Source: an uncultured Candidatus Saccharibacteria bacterium (GTDB taxonomy: Bacteria; Patescibacteriota; Saccharimonadia; Saccharimonadales; Saccharimonadaceae). From it: a DNA stretch of 64,000 bases. The DNA is taken from the NCBI GenBank assembly GCA_948945085.1, contig CARBGY010000002.1:1-64000 (forward strand), read 5' to 3'. Position 1 is the first letter of the stretch, and every line of letters starts with the position of its first letter. Shown piece by piece: positions 37,189 through 46,161 of the stretch. The notes below the pieces were generated by a model. It worked only from the letters and a program-made list of their open reading frames with translations. It did no database searches and was not told the origin of the DNA. A program made the position numbers and the translations under genes.

Positions 37189-38784
37189 ATGGTAAAGAAG
37201 AATCAGAACCCAAGTTATCAAGCTTTAATTGGACAAGTAGTAGAGCGACTGAGGACGGAAAAAGGGTGGACCCAAAACCAATTGGCAGAGGCGGTCGGAA
37301 GTAGCCAATCGGCGATTCATCGGATCGAGAAGGGCGGACAGAATATTTCTTTGGATTTAATCCAAAAGCTTTCTCGAGCGCTAGGAAGTCAGATTCTTTC
37401 GATTAACGATAATGTGTCGCAAAGTTATCGAATTCATGGTGGGCGCGAACTGCATGGTGAAGCTACAATTAATACAAGTAAAAATGCAGCAGTAGCGTTG
37501 CTTTGTGCATCGCTCCTCAATAGTGGGACAACGCGATTAAAGCATGTAGCGAGAATTGAAGAAGTCTTTCGAATTATCGAAGTTTTAGAGTCGTTAGATG
37601 TAAAATGCCGTTGGGTAAATGACAATCAAGATCTAGAAATTACCCCACCAGAAAAGCTGGATCTTGAACATATTAACGTTGAAGCGGCGCGAAAGACGAG
37701 ATCGATTTTGATGTTTATGGGGCCACTACTGCATAAATTCCGTAGATTTAAACTACCATACGCTGGAGGCTGTACGTTAGGAACGAGGACGATTGAGCCA
37801 CATCTGCGTGCTTTGTCGGATTTTGGTCTAGAAGTGGACGCGACAAGTTGTAGTGGTTTTTATGAAGCAAGCGTAAAACCAGTAAGACTTAAACAGAAAG
37901 ATATAGATAATATTGATCAAATTAATATACGTTTTCCGGCAAAACGTATTGTGTTGATTGAACGCGGGGATACAGTAACGGAAAATGTTTTGATGGCGGC
38001 AGCGCTTTATCCTGGAGAGACGACGATTGTGGGAGCATCGTCGAATTACATGGTACAGGATTTGTGTTTCTTCTTAGAGAAGCTTGGAGTGCGAGTACGC
38101 GGGATTGGTTCGACAACGCTAAAAGTGCAAGGCAAGGTAGCAATTAACACCGATGTTGAGTATTCGCCAGCGGAAGATCCAATTGAGACGATGTCCTTTA
38201 TTGCTGCGGCGATAGTAACCAAGTCGAATCTTACGATTCGAAGAGCGCCAATAGAGTTTCTGGAAATTGAACTAGAAATCCTAAAGAGTATGGGAGCAAA
38301 GATCGAAAGATCGCCGGAGTATTACAGCACGAATGGGCGGACAAGGCTAGTTGATTTAAGGATTAAAAAGTCAAAATTAATTGCACCAACTGACAAAATT
38401 GCGCCGATGCCATTTCCTGGACTAAATATCGATAATTTGCCGTTTTTCTCAGTAATTGCCGCGACTGCGGAGGGCAGGACACTTATTCACGACTGGGTGT
38501 TTGAAAATCGAGCGGTTTATGTGACCTATCTTGAGAATTTAAATGCAAAAGTCGAGTTACTGGACGCGCACCGAGTTTATGTTGAGGGGCCAACAAATTG
38601 GCGGGCGGCGGAACTTGTAGCACCGCCAGCGCTTAGGCCAGCCGTAGTGGTACTAATTGCAATGTTGGCAGCACCAGGAACATCAGTTTTAAGGAATATA
38701 TACTCAATTAACCGCGGTTATCAAGATTTCGCTGAAAGACTTAACAAATTAGGCGCGGATATTCAACCGCTAGGTGGGATCTAA
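37189..38784 (+). CDS. murA: XRE-type HTH fused to MurA (UDP-GlcNAc 1-carboxyvinyltransferase)
   Basis: 531 residues. Residues ~10-68 are a Cro/C1 HTH: RLRTEKGWTQNQLAEAVGSS then QSAIHRIEKGGQNISLDLIQ. Residues ~80-531 are MurA: the first committed step of peptidoglycan synthesis, adding enolpyruvyl to UDP-GlcNAc. Seen: NTSKNAAVALLCA (Lys-Asn pair), the catalytic Cys195 in YAGGCTLGTR, and VFENRAVYV (Arg that contacts phosphoenolpyruvate). Both halves look intact. The fusion could let the enzyme regulate its own promoter. I recall such fusions being annotated in Saccharibacteria, but cannot check. Confidence 0.92.
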   Translation: MVKKNQNPSYQALIGQVVERLRTEKGWTQNQLAEAVGSSQSAIHRIEKGGQNISLDLIQKLSRALGSQILSINDNVSQSYRIHGGRELHGEATINTSKNAAVALLCASLLNSGTTRLKHVARIEEVFRIIEVLESLDVKCRWVNDNQDLEITPPEKLDLEHINVEAARKTRSILMFMGPLLHKFRRFKLPYAGGCTLGTRTIEPHLRALSDFGLEVDATSCSGFYEASVKPVRLKQKDIDNIDQINIRFPAKRIVLIERGDTVTENVLMAAALYPGETTIVGASSNYMVQDLCFFLEKLGVRVRGIGSTTLKVQGKVAINTDVEYSPAEDPIETMSFIAAAIVTKSNLTIRRAPIEFLEIELEILKSMGAKIERSPEYYSTNGRTRLVDLRIKKSKLIAPTDKIAPMPFPGLNIDNLPFFSVIAATAEGRTLIHDWVFENRAVYVTYLENLNAKVELLDAHRVYVEGPTNWRAAELVAPPALRPAVVVLIAMLAAPGTSVLRNIYSINRGYQDFAERLNKLGADIQPLGGI

Positions 38785-38849
38785 GCGGCGTGACAAAAAA
38801 TAAACGCTAATGTTTGTATTTTTGAATAACTTTAATATATAGTGGCCAT

Positions 38850-38880
38850 ATACGCGAGCGCGCAGACGAAAGACGCGTAT
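38850..38880 (+). terminator. Inverted repeat after murA
   Basis: ATACGCG (38850-38856) pairs with CGCGTAT (38874-38880), followed by TT only. Probable weak terminator between murA and recA. Confidence 0.35.
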
Positions 38881-38902
38881 TTCCGAGGGCGCACGGGTAG
38901 GT

Positions 38903-38935
38903 TTTCTATAGCAAGCTACAGAAAGATGCTATAAT
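38903..38935 (+). promoter_or_regulatory. recA promoter with dyad operator
   Basis: TATAAT at 38930-38935. Just upstream, TTTCTATAGC-AAGCTACAGAAA (38903-38924) is a near-perfect dyad overlapping the -35 region. Its CTAT-N8-ACAG core is one base from the gamma-proteobacterial SOS box. An LexA-like operator is possible; no lexA is in the window. Confidence 0.45.
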
Positions 38936-38958
38936 TATAAGTAATAAAGGAAGGTAAT

Positions 38959-40038
38959 ATGGCGAAGAAGACTACAAAATCAGAAATGGCGATCCCGGCA
39001 GAGGATGCTGGTAAAAAACAGGCGCTCGATTTAGCAATTGCACAGATTACAAAACAGTTTGGCGATGGCTCAATTATGAAGCTAGGAGAAAGCCAAAAGA
39101 TTGATGTAGAATTATTACCATCTGGATCTCTTTCGTTGGATTTGGCGCTCGGTGGAGGTTACCCGAAAGGAAGAATTATTGAAATTTATGGTCCAGAATC
39201 TTCAGGTAAAACAACGCTGGCATTACATGCGATTGCTGAAATACAAAAAGAGGGCGGACAAGCAGCATTTATCGACGCAGAGCATGCGCTCGATCCAGCT
39301 TATGCGAAAAAGATTGGCGTAGATACGGACAATTTGTTTATTTCTCAGCCAGATAATGGCGAGCAGGCACTAGAGATTTGTGAAACATTAGTGAGAAGTG
39401 GCGCAGTAGACTTAATCGTGGTTGACTCGGTAGCGGCACTTGTACCACAAGCAGAGATTGATGGTGATATGGGTGACGCGCAAATGGGATTACAGGCACG
39501 ATTAATGTCACAGGCCATGCGCAAGTTGACCGGTATTATATCAAAGAGTAAGGCAACCGTAATATTCATCAACCAGATTCGCATGAAGATTGGTGTAATG
39601 TTTGGGAACCCAGAAACGACGACAGGTGGAAACGCACTGAAATTTTATGCATCGGTACGTATGGATATTCGTAGAATTGGACAGATTAAGGAGGGTGAAA
39701 ATATTTCCGGAAACCGTACAAAAGTTAAGATTGTTAAAAATAAGATTGCGGCACCATTTAGAACGGCTGAGTTCGATATTATGTATAATGAAGGGATTAG
39801 TAAGGTTGGTGACGTTCTTGATTTGGCGATTCAGAAAGGTATCCTGGATAAAGCAGGGGCTTTCTTGAAGTATAATGGCGAAACAATTGCTCAAGGACGA
39901 GAAGCGGCGAAGAGCCTACTAAAGGAGAGGCCGGAACTTCTAGAAGAAATCGATCGGAAGGTGCGAATTGCAATGGGGCTGATTGAAGATAGTGGCGAAG
40001 GTAATAAGGACAAAGAAATCGACGAAGTTACTGAGTAG
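38959..40038 (+). CDS. recA: Recombinase RecA
   Basis: 359 residues. Walker A GPESSGKTT, Walker B LIVVDSVAALVP, loop L1/L2 region INQIRMKIGVMFGNPETTTGG and the acidic C-terminus (EGNKDKEIDEVTE). Strand exchange and SOS functions. AAGGAAGG precedes the ATG. recX follows 20 bp later. Confidence 0.98.
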   Translation: MAKKTTKSEMAIPAEDAGKKQALDLAIAQITKQFGDGSIMKLGESQKIDVELLPSGSLSLDLALGGGYPKGRIIEIYGPESSGKTTLALHAIAEIQKEGGQAAFIDAEHALDPAYAKKIGVDTDNLFISQPDNGEQALEICETLVRSGAVDLIVVDSVAALVPQAEIDGDMGDAQMGLQARLMSQAMRKLTGIISKSKATVIFINQIRMKIGVMFGNPETTTGGNALKFYASVRMDIRRIGQIKEGENISGNRTKVKIVKNKIAAPFRTAEFDIMYNEGISKVGDVLDLAIQKGILDKAGAFLKYNGETIAQGREAAKSLLKERPELLEEIDRKVRIAMGLIEDSGEGNKDKEIDEVTE

Positions 40039-40058
40039 AGTATAGAGGGTGGTGGGAA

Positions 40059-40955
40059 ATGCTAAAAATTGAAGGGTTAAATGATACTAAGGGGGAGTTT
40101 TGTAGCGATGAGGCGGGGACTATTGAGGCACCAGCGGAAAAAGAGGAGGGTGCGGAGCAAAAGTTAGATGAAGCGGCACTGAGAAGAAAGGCGGCGGAAT
40201 CAATTTATGGTTCAGAAGAAGAAGTTGCAGGTCCGGTTGGGGAAAATTGGCTGAAACTTGAAGAGGAATCAAAAACCTTTACTGTAACAAAAATCAATCC
40301 TGGGGTAAGAGATCAGAATCGAGTTAATGTGTTTTTGGATGGGCATTTTGCGTTTTCGTTGGACGTTACACAAGTAATTGATTTTGGAGTAAAAGTTGGT
40401 CAAAAGATTACGCCAGAAAGATTAACCGAACTTCAAACTGCATCCGAGTTTGGCAAGCTTTATCAACGAACACTGGAATGGGCTTTAACACGTCCACACT
40501 CAGTTCTCGAGACAAAGAACTATCTCAAAAGACGGCAAATTAAAAGACGTCAACTTAATAGGCAACGAGTACGTGATGAGAAAAAACCTTTAAATGAATT
40601 CGAGGACGAGGTTGTAGAATTAGTAGTCGAAAGATTAATTGAGCGGGGTTTTTTAAACGATCAAAAATTCGCCGAGTACTATGTTGAAAATCGCTATATT
40701 AGAAAAGGTATCAGCCAAAAGAGATTAAGGCTAGAGCTTCGTCAAAAAGGGGTTGAGCAGGATATTATAGCAAACGCACTTGAAAAAATACCTCGCCCAG
40801 AAGATGAGGAAATTAAAAAAATCATTGCAAAGAAACGTCGCAAGTATGATGATTTTCAATTGGTTGGTTATTTAGTACGGCAGGGGTTTAACTTTCAACA
40901 GGCAAAGGAAGCGGTTGAGACCTCGAAACGTGAACCTATGGATATGTGGATGTAG
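40059..40955 (+). CDS. recX: Regulatory protein RecX with N-terminal extension
   Basis: 298 residues, longer than the usual 150-270. An acidic N-terminal stretch of ~70 residues precedes the three-helix RecX repeats: FGKLYQRTLEWALTRPHSVLE, LIERGFLNDQKFAEYYVENR and GISQKRLRLELRQKGVEQDI. RecX curbs RecA filaments. Placement right after recA is classical. GGTGG lies before the ATG. Confidence 0.9.
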   Translation: MLKIEGLNDTKGEFCSDEAGTIEAPAEKEEGAEQKLDEAALRRKAAESIYGSEEEVAGPVGENWLKLEEESKTFTVTKINPGVRDQNRVNVFLDGHFAFSLDVTQVIDFGVKVGQKITPERLTELQTASEFGKLYQRTLEWALTRPHSVLETKNYLKRRQIKRRQLNRQRVRDEKKPLNEFEDEVVELVVERLIERGFLNDQKFAEYYVENRYIRKGISQKRLRLELRQKGVEQDIIANALEKIPRPEDEEIKKIIAKKRRKYDDFQLVGYLVRQGFNFQQAKEAVETSKREPMDMWM

Positions 40956-41043
40956 TCTAATTCTTACCTAGCAATACAACGTATATTGCATTAATGGCCC
41001 CATATACACCTCAACGCAGTAAAACATACAACTTTTCTGAAGT

Positions 41044-41655
41044 CTATTGATTTTGCGATGGGTAACGATTTTTGGTTGTTTTTACATCAGAAGCAAAATC
41101 TGGCTCACGGAAGGGATTAATAAAGTTGGGTGAGAATTCGGTTTTATTAGCTTTAGCTTTGATAGTTTCTTTTTCGTCTTTGACAATAATTTTATAATCA
41201 GTAATTTCAATAATTTGGGTGCGAGGAATAGTTAATTCAGGATCAAACACGGCTTTAAAGAAAGGGCGCTGAACAATAACCTGCTGGACCTGCCAAGTGT
41301 CTGGCTCGAGCGTATAGTCAATAGCTTTACCAAGCTTAATTCCCTTCTTTGTTTCGACTTTGAGCCCCTTAATAGCAAAATTTAATTTAATAATATCTCG
41401 GATTTGGATAATCTCTTCAGGCTCAACAAATTCGTCCGTTGAATCGATGATCATACCGAGACGTGAAAATTCACGCACACTAGACATAGGAAGAATTTCA
41501 CCAACTTCGCGACCAACTAATGGACCTTCAACTCGGCAAGCCAGAATTTTTAAAGTATGGGGATCTATAATTGGCTCAACAACGGTTGCCACTTTACCAC
41601 CAACATGTAGGCTGAGAACTGGACATCCGATTAAACGTGAGCTAACGATTAACAT
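41044..41655 (-). CDS. PRC-barrel domain protein
   Basis: 203 residues. Two PRC-barrel-like units: SSRLIGCPVLSLHVGGKVAT...DPHTLKILACRVEG and EEIIQIRDIIKLNFAIKGLKVETKKGIKLGKAIDY, then a charged tail. PRC barrels occur in RimM and in many small proteins of unknown role, for example linked to division or RNA metabolism. TATAAT ends 6 nt before ATG. Convergent with recX; 88 bp between them holds no clear terminator. Confidence 0.75.
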   Translation of the reverse strand: MLIVSSRLIGCPVLSLHVGGKVATVVEPIIDPHTLKILACRVEGPLVGREVGEILPMSSVREFSRLGMIIDSTDEFVEPEEIIQIRDIIKLNFAIKGLKVETKKGIKLGKAIDYTLEPDTWQVQQVIVQRPFFKAVFDPELTIPRTQIIEITDYKIIVKDEKETIKAKANKTEFSPNFINPFREPDFASDVKTTKNRYPSQNQ

Positions 41656-41667
41656 AACTTTATTATA
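41656..41667 (-). promoter_or_regulatory. Leaderless promoter of the PRC-barrel gene
   Basis: TATAAT at 41667-41662, 6 nt before ATG. Confidence 0.6.
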
Positions 41668-41725
41668 ACACGAAAGCCTAACAAACTTTATATTACAGGA
41701 GTACGCTCTTTATAAATTTGCTTAG

Positions 41726-41761
41726 GCAAAAATATCTAGTTTTCATCAAACTAGATATTTT
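41726..41761 (-). terminator. Terminator of gpmI
   Basis: AAAATATCTAGTTT and AAACTAGATATTTT form a 14-bp perfect stem with TTTTT on the minus strand. Confidence 0.85.
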
Positions 41762-41790
41762 AAAAGATTCTAAGGTCGATTCTTCAATTT

Positions 41791-43452
41791 TTAATCTGCC
41801 TTAATGAGTGGAGCGCGCCACGGCGCAGGGTAATCGGAAAGGCCAAGCAGAGTAGTAACGGTAGCGGCGATATTAGAAAGTCCAGCGTCCTTAATTTTTG
41901 CGTCATGATATTTACTGGCATTCTTAGTATTATCATAGAAAATACAAGGTACAAGATTTGAAGTATGAGAAGTTTTTGGTACACCATTTTCATCAAGTAA
42001 TTCTTCGGCATTGCCATGATCGGCGGTGATAATCATCATGCCGCCAAGTTCATCGACTTTTTTGGCGAGACGAGCAAGTTGTAAGTCAAGAGCTTCCATA
42101 GCAATGATAGTTGGTTGAAGTTCGGCAAAATGTCCAACCATATCGCCGCCCGGATAATTAATACGGATAAAATCATATTTGTCGAGATTTTCTAGTACGA
42201 CGTCGGTGATTTCGGCGGATTTCATCCACGGACGAGTATTAAATGGTTGAGTGTCAGAAGCAATCTCGATTTGTTCTTCGCCTTCGGCTTTTTTATAGCT
42301 ATTCCCATTAAAGTAGTACGTGATATGACCGAATTTAACGGTTTCAGAAACAGCAAGTTGTGAAACTTTATTCTTGGCCAAAAAAGTATTTAATGGTGAA
42401 GAAATTTCAACTGGCGGAACAAGGATGTTTTCAGGAATACTTTTATCAGAATCGTATTCTGTAAGAGCGGCGAAATATATATCTGGAAGTTCGCCACGAT
42501 CGAATTTGTCAAAATCTTTCTGAGTAAAGGCTGTGGCAATCTCAACAGCACGGTCGGCGCGAAAATCGTAGTAGATAAAAGCGTCACCATCATTTACGGT
42601 GCCAACAGGTTGACCGCCGCGTTCAACATCAACAGCAGATTCTTTTGCAAGTTGGGCTCGAGCGGCTAGGGTTGAGTTTGCGGCAGCATTTTCAATAATA
42701 ATAAAAGCCGGAAGGTATTGATCTTGGATCTGTGGATCTTCAGTACGGAAAGTTTTAATAGCTTCACTGGCCGACTTAAAAGTACGCGGAGCCTTGCCGT
42801 TAACCATCATATCCCATCCAAGTTTAACCATGTCCCAATTACTTTCATAACGATCGGCCGTAGCGACCATACGTCCGCCACCAGAAGCGATACGAAAATC
42901 AGCATCATCAAACTTTGCCATGAATTTTTCGAGACGTTCAATGTATTTTGGCTCAGACTGTGGAGCAACATCACGGCCGTCAAAGACGCAGTGTACCCGA
43001 ATACGACGAATTCCCTCCTCGTAGGCGCGTTCAATCATAGCCTCGAGATGCTTAATATCGCTATGGACACCACCATCAGAGAAGATGCCGCAAAAATGCA
43101 AAGTTGGTTGCTTTCCGGAGCTCTTTTTCAAAAAATTAATTGCGCCTCGCCAAGCTTTTGAGTCCCAAATTGCAGCAGTTTTGAAAGCGGCTTCGATGCC
43201 AGCAATACCTTGTTGGATAATTTGGCCAGAACCAAGAGCGTTATGACCAACTTCGGAGTTGCCCATTTGACCAGGCATAATACCAACAGCTTCGCCAGAA
43301 GCCTGGAGAGGAATGTTGAGGTATTTAGCGAGAGCATTATCTAGAAACTCAGTACGTGCTTGAACTACAGCGTTCCCGCTACGCGACGCACGCAATCCAA
43401 CACCGTCAAGCACAGCAAGAACAATAGGTCCATCATAATGAAGTTTTGTCAT
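41791..43452 (-). CDS. gpmI: 2,3-bisphosphoglycerate-independent phosphoglycerate mutase
   Basis: 553 residues. Alkaline phosphatase fold glycolytic enzyme using two Mn. Seen: VLAVLDGVGLR, the nucleophile Ser in GQMGNSEVGHNALGSG, VHCVFDGRDVAP, IRINYPGGDMVGH and IITADHGNAEEL (metal ligands). About 40 residues longer than usual, mainly in the middle. Start ATG has GGAGAAA upstream. It supplies lower glycolysis in a fermentative cell. Confidence 0.95.
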   Translation of the reverse strand: MTKLHYDGPIVLAVLDGVGLRASRSGNAVVQARTEFLDNALAKYLNIPLQASGEAVGIMPGQMGNSEVGHNALGSGQIIQQGIAGIEAAFKTAAIWDSKAWRGAINFLKKSSGKQPTLHFCGIFSDGGVHSDIKHLEAMIERAYEEGIRRIRVHCVFDGRDVAPQSEPKYIERLEKFMAKFDDADFRIASGGGRMVATADRYESNWDMVKLGWDMMVNGKAPRTFKSASEAIKTFRTEDPQIQDQYLPAFIIIENAAANSTLAARAQLAKESAVDVERGGQPVGTVNDGDAFIYYDFRADRAVEIATAFTQKDFDKFDRGELPDIYFAALTEYDSDKSIPENILVPPVEISSPLNTFLAKNKVSQLAVSETVKFGHITYYFNGNSYKKAEGEEQIEIASDTQPFNTRPWMKSAEITDVVLENLDKYDFIRINYPGGDMVGHFAELQPTIIAMEALDLQLARLAKKVDELGGMMIITADHGNAEELLDENGVPKTSHTSNLVPCIFYDNTKNASKYHDAKIKDAGLSNIAATVTTLLGLSDYPAPWRAPLIKAD

Positions 43453-43531
43453 AGTTTTCTCCGTTTCTCATAATAATCATTAATTCTATCATATCACAAA
43501 CTAAACAACTTAAGAGCAGATAGGTAGTTTT

Positions 43532-43563
43532 AAATAAGTCCCACCAAATAGGGAGACTTATTT
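43532..43563 (-). terminator. Terminator of the agmatine operon
   Basis: AAATAAGTC and GACTTATTT pair around CCACCAAATAGGGA, 20 bp after the aguA stop. The trailing T run is short. Confidence 0.55.
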
Positions 43564-43583
43564 AATTGACACTTTTCTGCAAC

Positions 43584-44681
43584 CTATAAACGTGGCACTT
43601 GTTGGGTAATACAATGAATGTTGCCACCACCAAGCAAAATTTCGCGAGCGTAAATTGGTTCAATAACTTTGTCTGGGAATAACTCTTGGAGAGTATCGAT
43701 TGCTGCTTGATCATGTGGATCATTGAAAGTTGGTAAAATGACAGCACCATTACAATTGTAATAGTTTAAATAACTGGCAGGGATACGATCGCCTTCTCTA
43801 CGCGGGAAAGTACCTTCGACAACATCGACGCCTTCAGATTCTTCCTTAGTAATGAGGACTGGATTCGGGACATGGATTTTAACGATTTCGATTGGGCAAC
43901 CCTTAGCATCGGTTTGACTGCTAAGATAATCGAAGGCAGCTTTTGAACGTTCGTACTGAGGATCATTCTCATTATCTTCCCAAGCGAGGGCAACTTTAGC
44001 TGGAGCAACCCACTGACAGATATTGTCAACATGACCATTGGTATCTTCGTCCATGTAGATTCCCTTTGGAATCCAGAGAACTTTTTCAGCGCCAAGATAA
44101 TCTTTGAGCATTTGCTCGATTTGTTCCTTAGTCATATCAGGGTTACGTCCAGGGTCGAGTAAAGTTTCTTCGGTGGTAAGAATTGTACCTTCGCCGTCAG
44201 AATGAATAGATCCACCTTCGAGCACAAAATCAGTCAAGTGATAATAGTCTACACCTTCGATTGCAGCCATTTTAGTCGCAATATAGTCATCTTGATCCCA
44301 CGGGAAGTAAAGACCATTCACGAGGCCGCCATAGGCATTGAATTTCCAGTTAATAGCACGCATAGATCCGAGGCCGTCAATAACAAAAGTAGCTCCGGTA
44401 TCACGAATCCAGGAATCATTGTTGCTAATTTCAACGATCTGAACATTCGACATATTCATTTCGAGAAGGTTCAAATATTGATCTTTGTTTGTGCCAACTA
44501 CGACAGGCTCGTATTTTGCAATAGTTTGAATAACTTGTTTAAACACAGCCTGAGCCGGATCAGCATTATTGCGCCAGTTGTCTTCACGTTCGGGCCAAAG
44601 CACGTATGTGCAACGATGTTCGGCGAGTTCGGATGGCATATAGAAGCCATCAGCTTTAGGTGTGCTATTTGTAATTCGCAT
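43584..44681 (-). CDS. aguA: Agmatine deiminase
   Basis: 365 residues. Converts agmatine to N-carbamoylputrescine and ammonia. Family residues: WPEREDNWRN, NDSWIRDTGATFVID, GGSIHSDGEGTILTTEE, NGHVDNICQWV and the catalytic Cys in LGGGNIHCITQQ near the C-terminus. Third gene of an operon with a putrescine carbamoyltransferase and an APC antiporter; 16-bp gap with AAGGAAAA as SD. Confidence 0.94.
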   Translation of the reverse strand: MRITNSTPKADGFYMPSELAEHRCTYVLWPEREDNWRNNADPAQAVFKQVIQTIAKYEPVVVGTNKDQYLNLLEMNMSNVQIVEISNNDSWIRDTGATFVIDGLGSMRAINWKFNAYGGLVNGLYFPWDQDDYIATKMAAIEGVDYYHLTDFVLEGGSIHSDGEGTILTTEETLLDPGRNPDMTKEQIEQMLKDYLGAEKVLWIPKGIYMDEDTNGHVDNICQWVAPAKVALAWEDNENDPQYERSKAAFDYLSSQTDAKGCPIEIVKIHVPNPVLITKEESEGVDVVEGTFPRREGDRIPASYLNYYNCNGAVILPTFNDPHDQAAIDTLQELFPDKVIEPIYAREILLGGGNIHCITQQVPRL

Positions 44682-44697
44682 AGTTTTGTTTTCCTTT

Positions 44698-46161
44698 TTA
44701 ACGCATTGAAATTATAGTGGACTCTTGAGATTTTTTCTTCTTTCCGGTATTAAGGGTTTTGCGGCCCATGTTCCAGACCAGGATTTCACCGATAATAACA
44801 GCTACACAAGCGCCGACAATAAGTGGCCAGTTATAACCAAACATCTCCAAATTAAACTCAGGGAAGAGAGTAAAGAAGAGGGCGATCAAGATAAGGACGA
44901 ATGGGATAACCCCAAAAGCGTACATCTTAAATTTACCACCTTCAATCCAATAGCCACCTTTAACTGCGGGACCATTTTTATGGAGCTTGATAAAGGCCAT
45001 AAACATTGGTAGATAAGCAAGCAAAAGTGTTACGAGACTAAGTGAGAAGAAAGTCCAGAAGAGATTACTAATATCTTCGTTAATTTGACCAGCAATAATC
45101 CCACCAATCGCGATAATTAATGCAACCATACAAGTCCAAATTGAGGGGACATACGGAACACCGTCTTTGGTGCGTTTTGACCAAGATTTTGGAAAAGTGC
45201 CATCTTCGGCAGCATAAGCAATAACGGAATTAACACCGAAGTTCCAAGATGCAATGTTGGCAATTAGGGTATAAATGAAGAGCCCACCAACAACAACGAC
45301 GATCGCCTTAGCAAGACCGGCAGAAAAACCAATGATGCTAAGCAAAGTTTCGTAGCTTGCGATAAGCCCAGTGTCGGTCTGTAATTCTTCAAGAGGAATA
45401 GCAACACCAATACCAAAGCTTGGTAGAAGATAGAAAATTGCAATTAAAATTCCACCAATAATAATAGCCTTTGGAATTTCTTTTTTAGGATTTTCCATAT
45501 CACCGCTAAACGTCGAGACAACCTCAAAGCCGAGCATGTTGAAAATAATGAGGGAAACAAAACCCAGTCCAGTAAGACTAAAGTGACCGTTCTCAACAAG
45601 TGGCAATAAGTCAGTAAAGGAATTGACCGGATTAGCAGTTCCCTGCGTAAAGAGCACATAAATGCCAAGCGCACCAAGTCCAGCCATAAAGATGAACTTA
45701 GCGACGGCACCAACGTTAGATAAAACATCGCTTTGCGAAACTCGTAAAACTCCCAGCACGCTAACTAAGAGGATGTAGAAGACTTGAATCGCAAGGATGA
45801 GTGGCCAAGTCATTTCGAAGCCTAGCATTTGCATAATGATGGTCGTGACGAGGTCGGCGAGCGAAGCTATCCAAAGCGGATAGTTTACCCAGTAATACCA
45901 AGCAACGCGCCCTGCCCATTTCGGCCCAAAAGCTTTTTTTACCCAGGTATACATGCCGCCTTCAGAAGGATATTGTGTACCGAGCTCAGCAGAAATTAAA
46001 CCGTATGGTACAAAGAACCCCAACAGCATAATAATCCACCAGAAATATTGTGAATTGCCAATCGCGGCGGTCGGCGCGACGGCGTCACCAACGAGAATAA
46101 TACAGACTGTAGCAAGAACGGCGCTAAACAATCTAAATTTATATTTGTGTTTTTTAGGCAT
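44698..46161 (-). CDS. aguD: APC family permease, likely agmatine/putrescine antiporter
   Basis: 487 residues with about 12 transmembrane helices. The N-terminus KFRLFSAVLATVCIILVGDA and the GLISAELGTQYPSEGGMYTWVKKAFG loop are typical of amino-acid/polyamine antiporters. Between ptcA and aguA it most likely swaps agmatine for putrescine; specificity is inferred from context. The ATG shares one base with the ptcA stop (TAATG) and GGAGGG precedes it. Confidence 0.85.
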   Translation of the reverse strand: MPKKHKYKFRLFSAVLATVCIILVGDAVAPTAAIGNSQYFWWIIMLLGFFVPYGLISAELGTQYPSEGGMYTWVKKAFGPKWAGRVAWYYWVNYPLWIASLADLVTTIIMQMLGFEMTWPLILAIQVFYILLVSVLGVLRVSQSDVLSNVGAVAKFIFMAGLGALGIYVLFTQGTANPVNSFTDLLPLVENGHFSLTGLGFVSLIIFNMLGFEVVSTFSGDMENPKKEIPKAIIIGGILIAIFYLLPSFGIGVAIPLEELQTDTGLIASYETLLSIIGFSAGLAKAIVVVVGGLFIYTLIANIASWNFGVNSVIAYAAEDGTFPKSWSKRTKDGVPYVPSIWTCMVALIIAIGGIIAGQINEDISNLFWTFFSLSLVTLLLAYLPMFMAFIKLHKNGPAVKGGYWIEGGKFKMYAFGVIPFVLILIALFFTLFPEFNLEMFGYNWPLIVGACVAVIIGEILVWNMGRKTLNTGKKKKSQESTIISMR

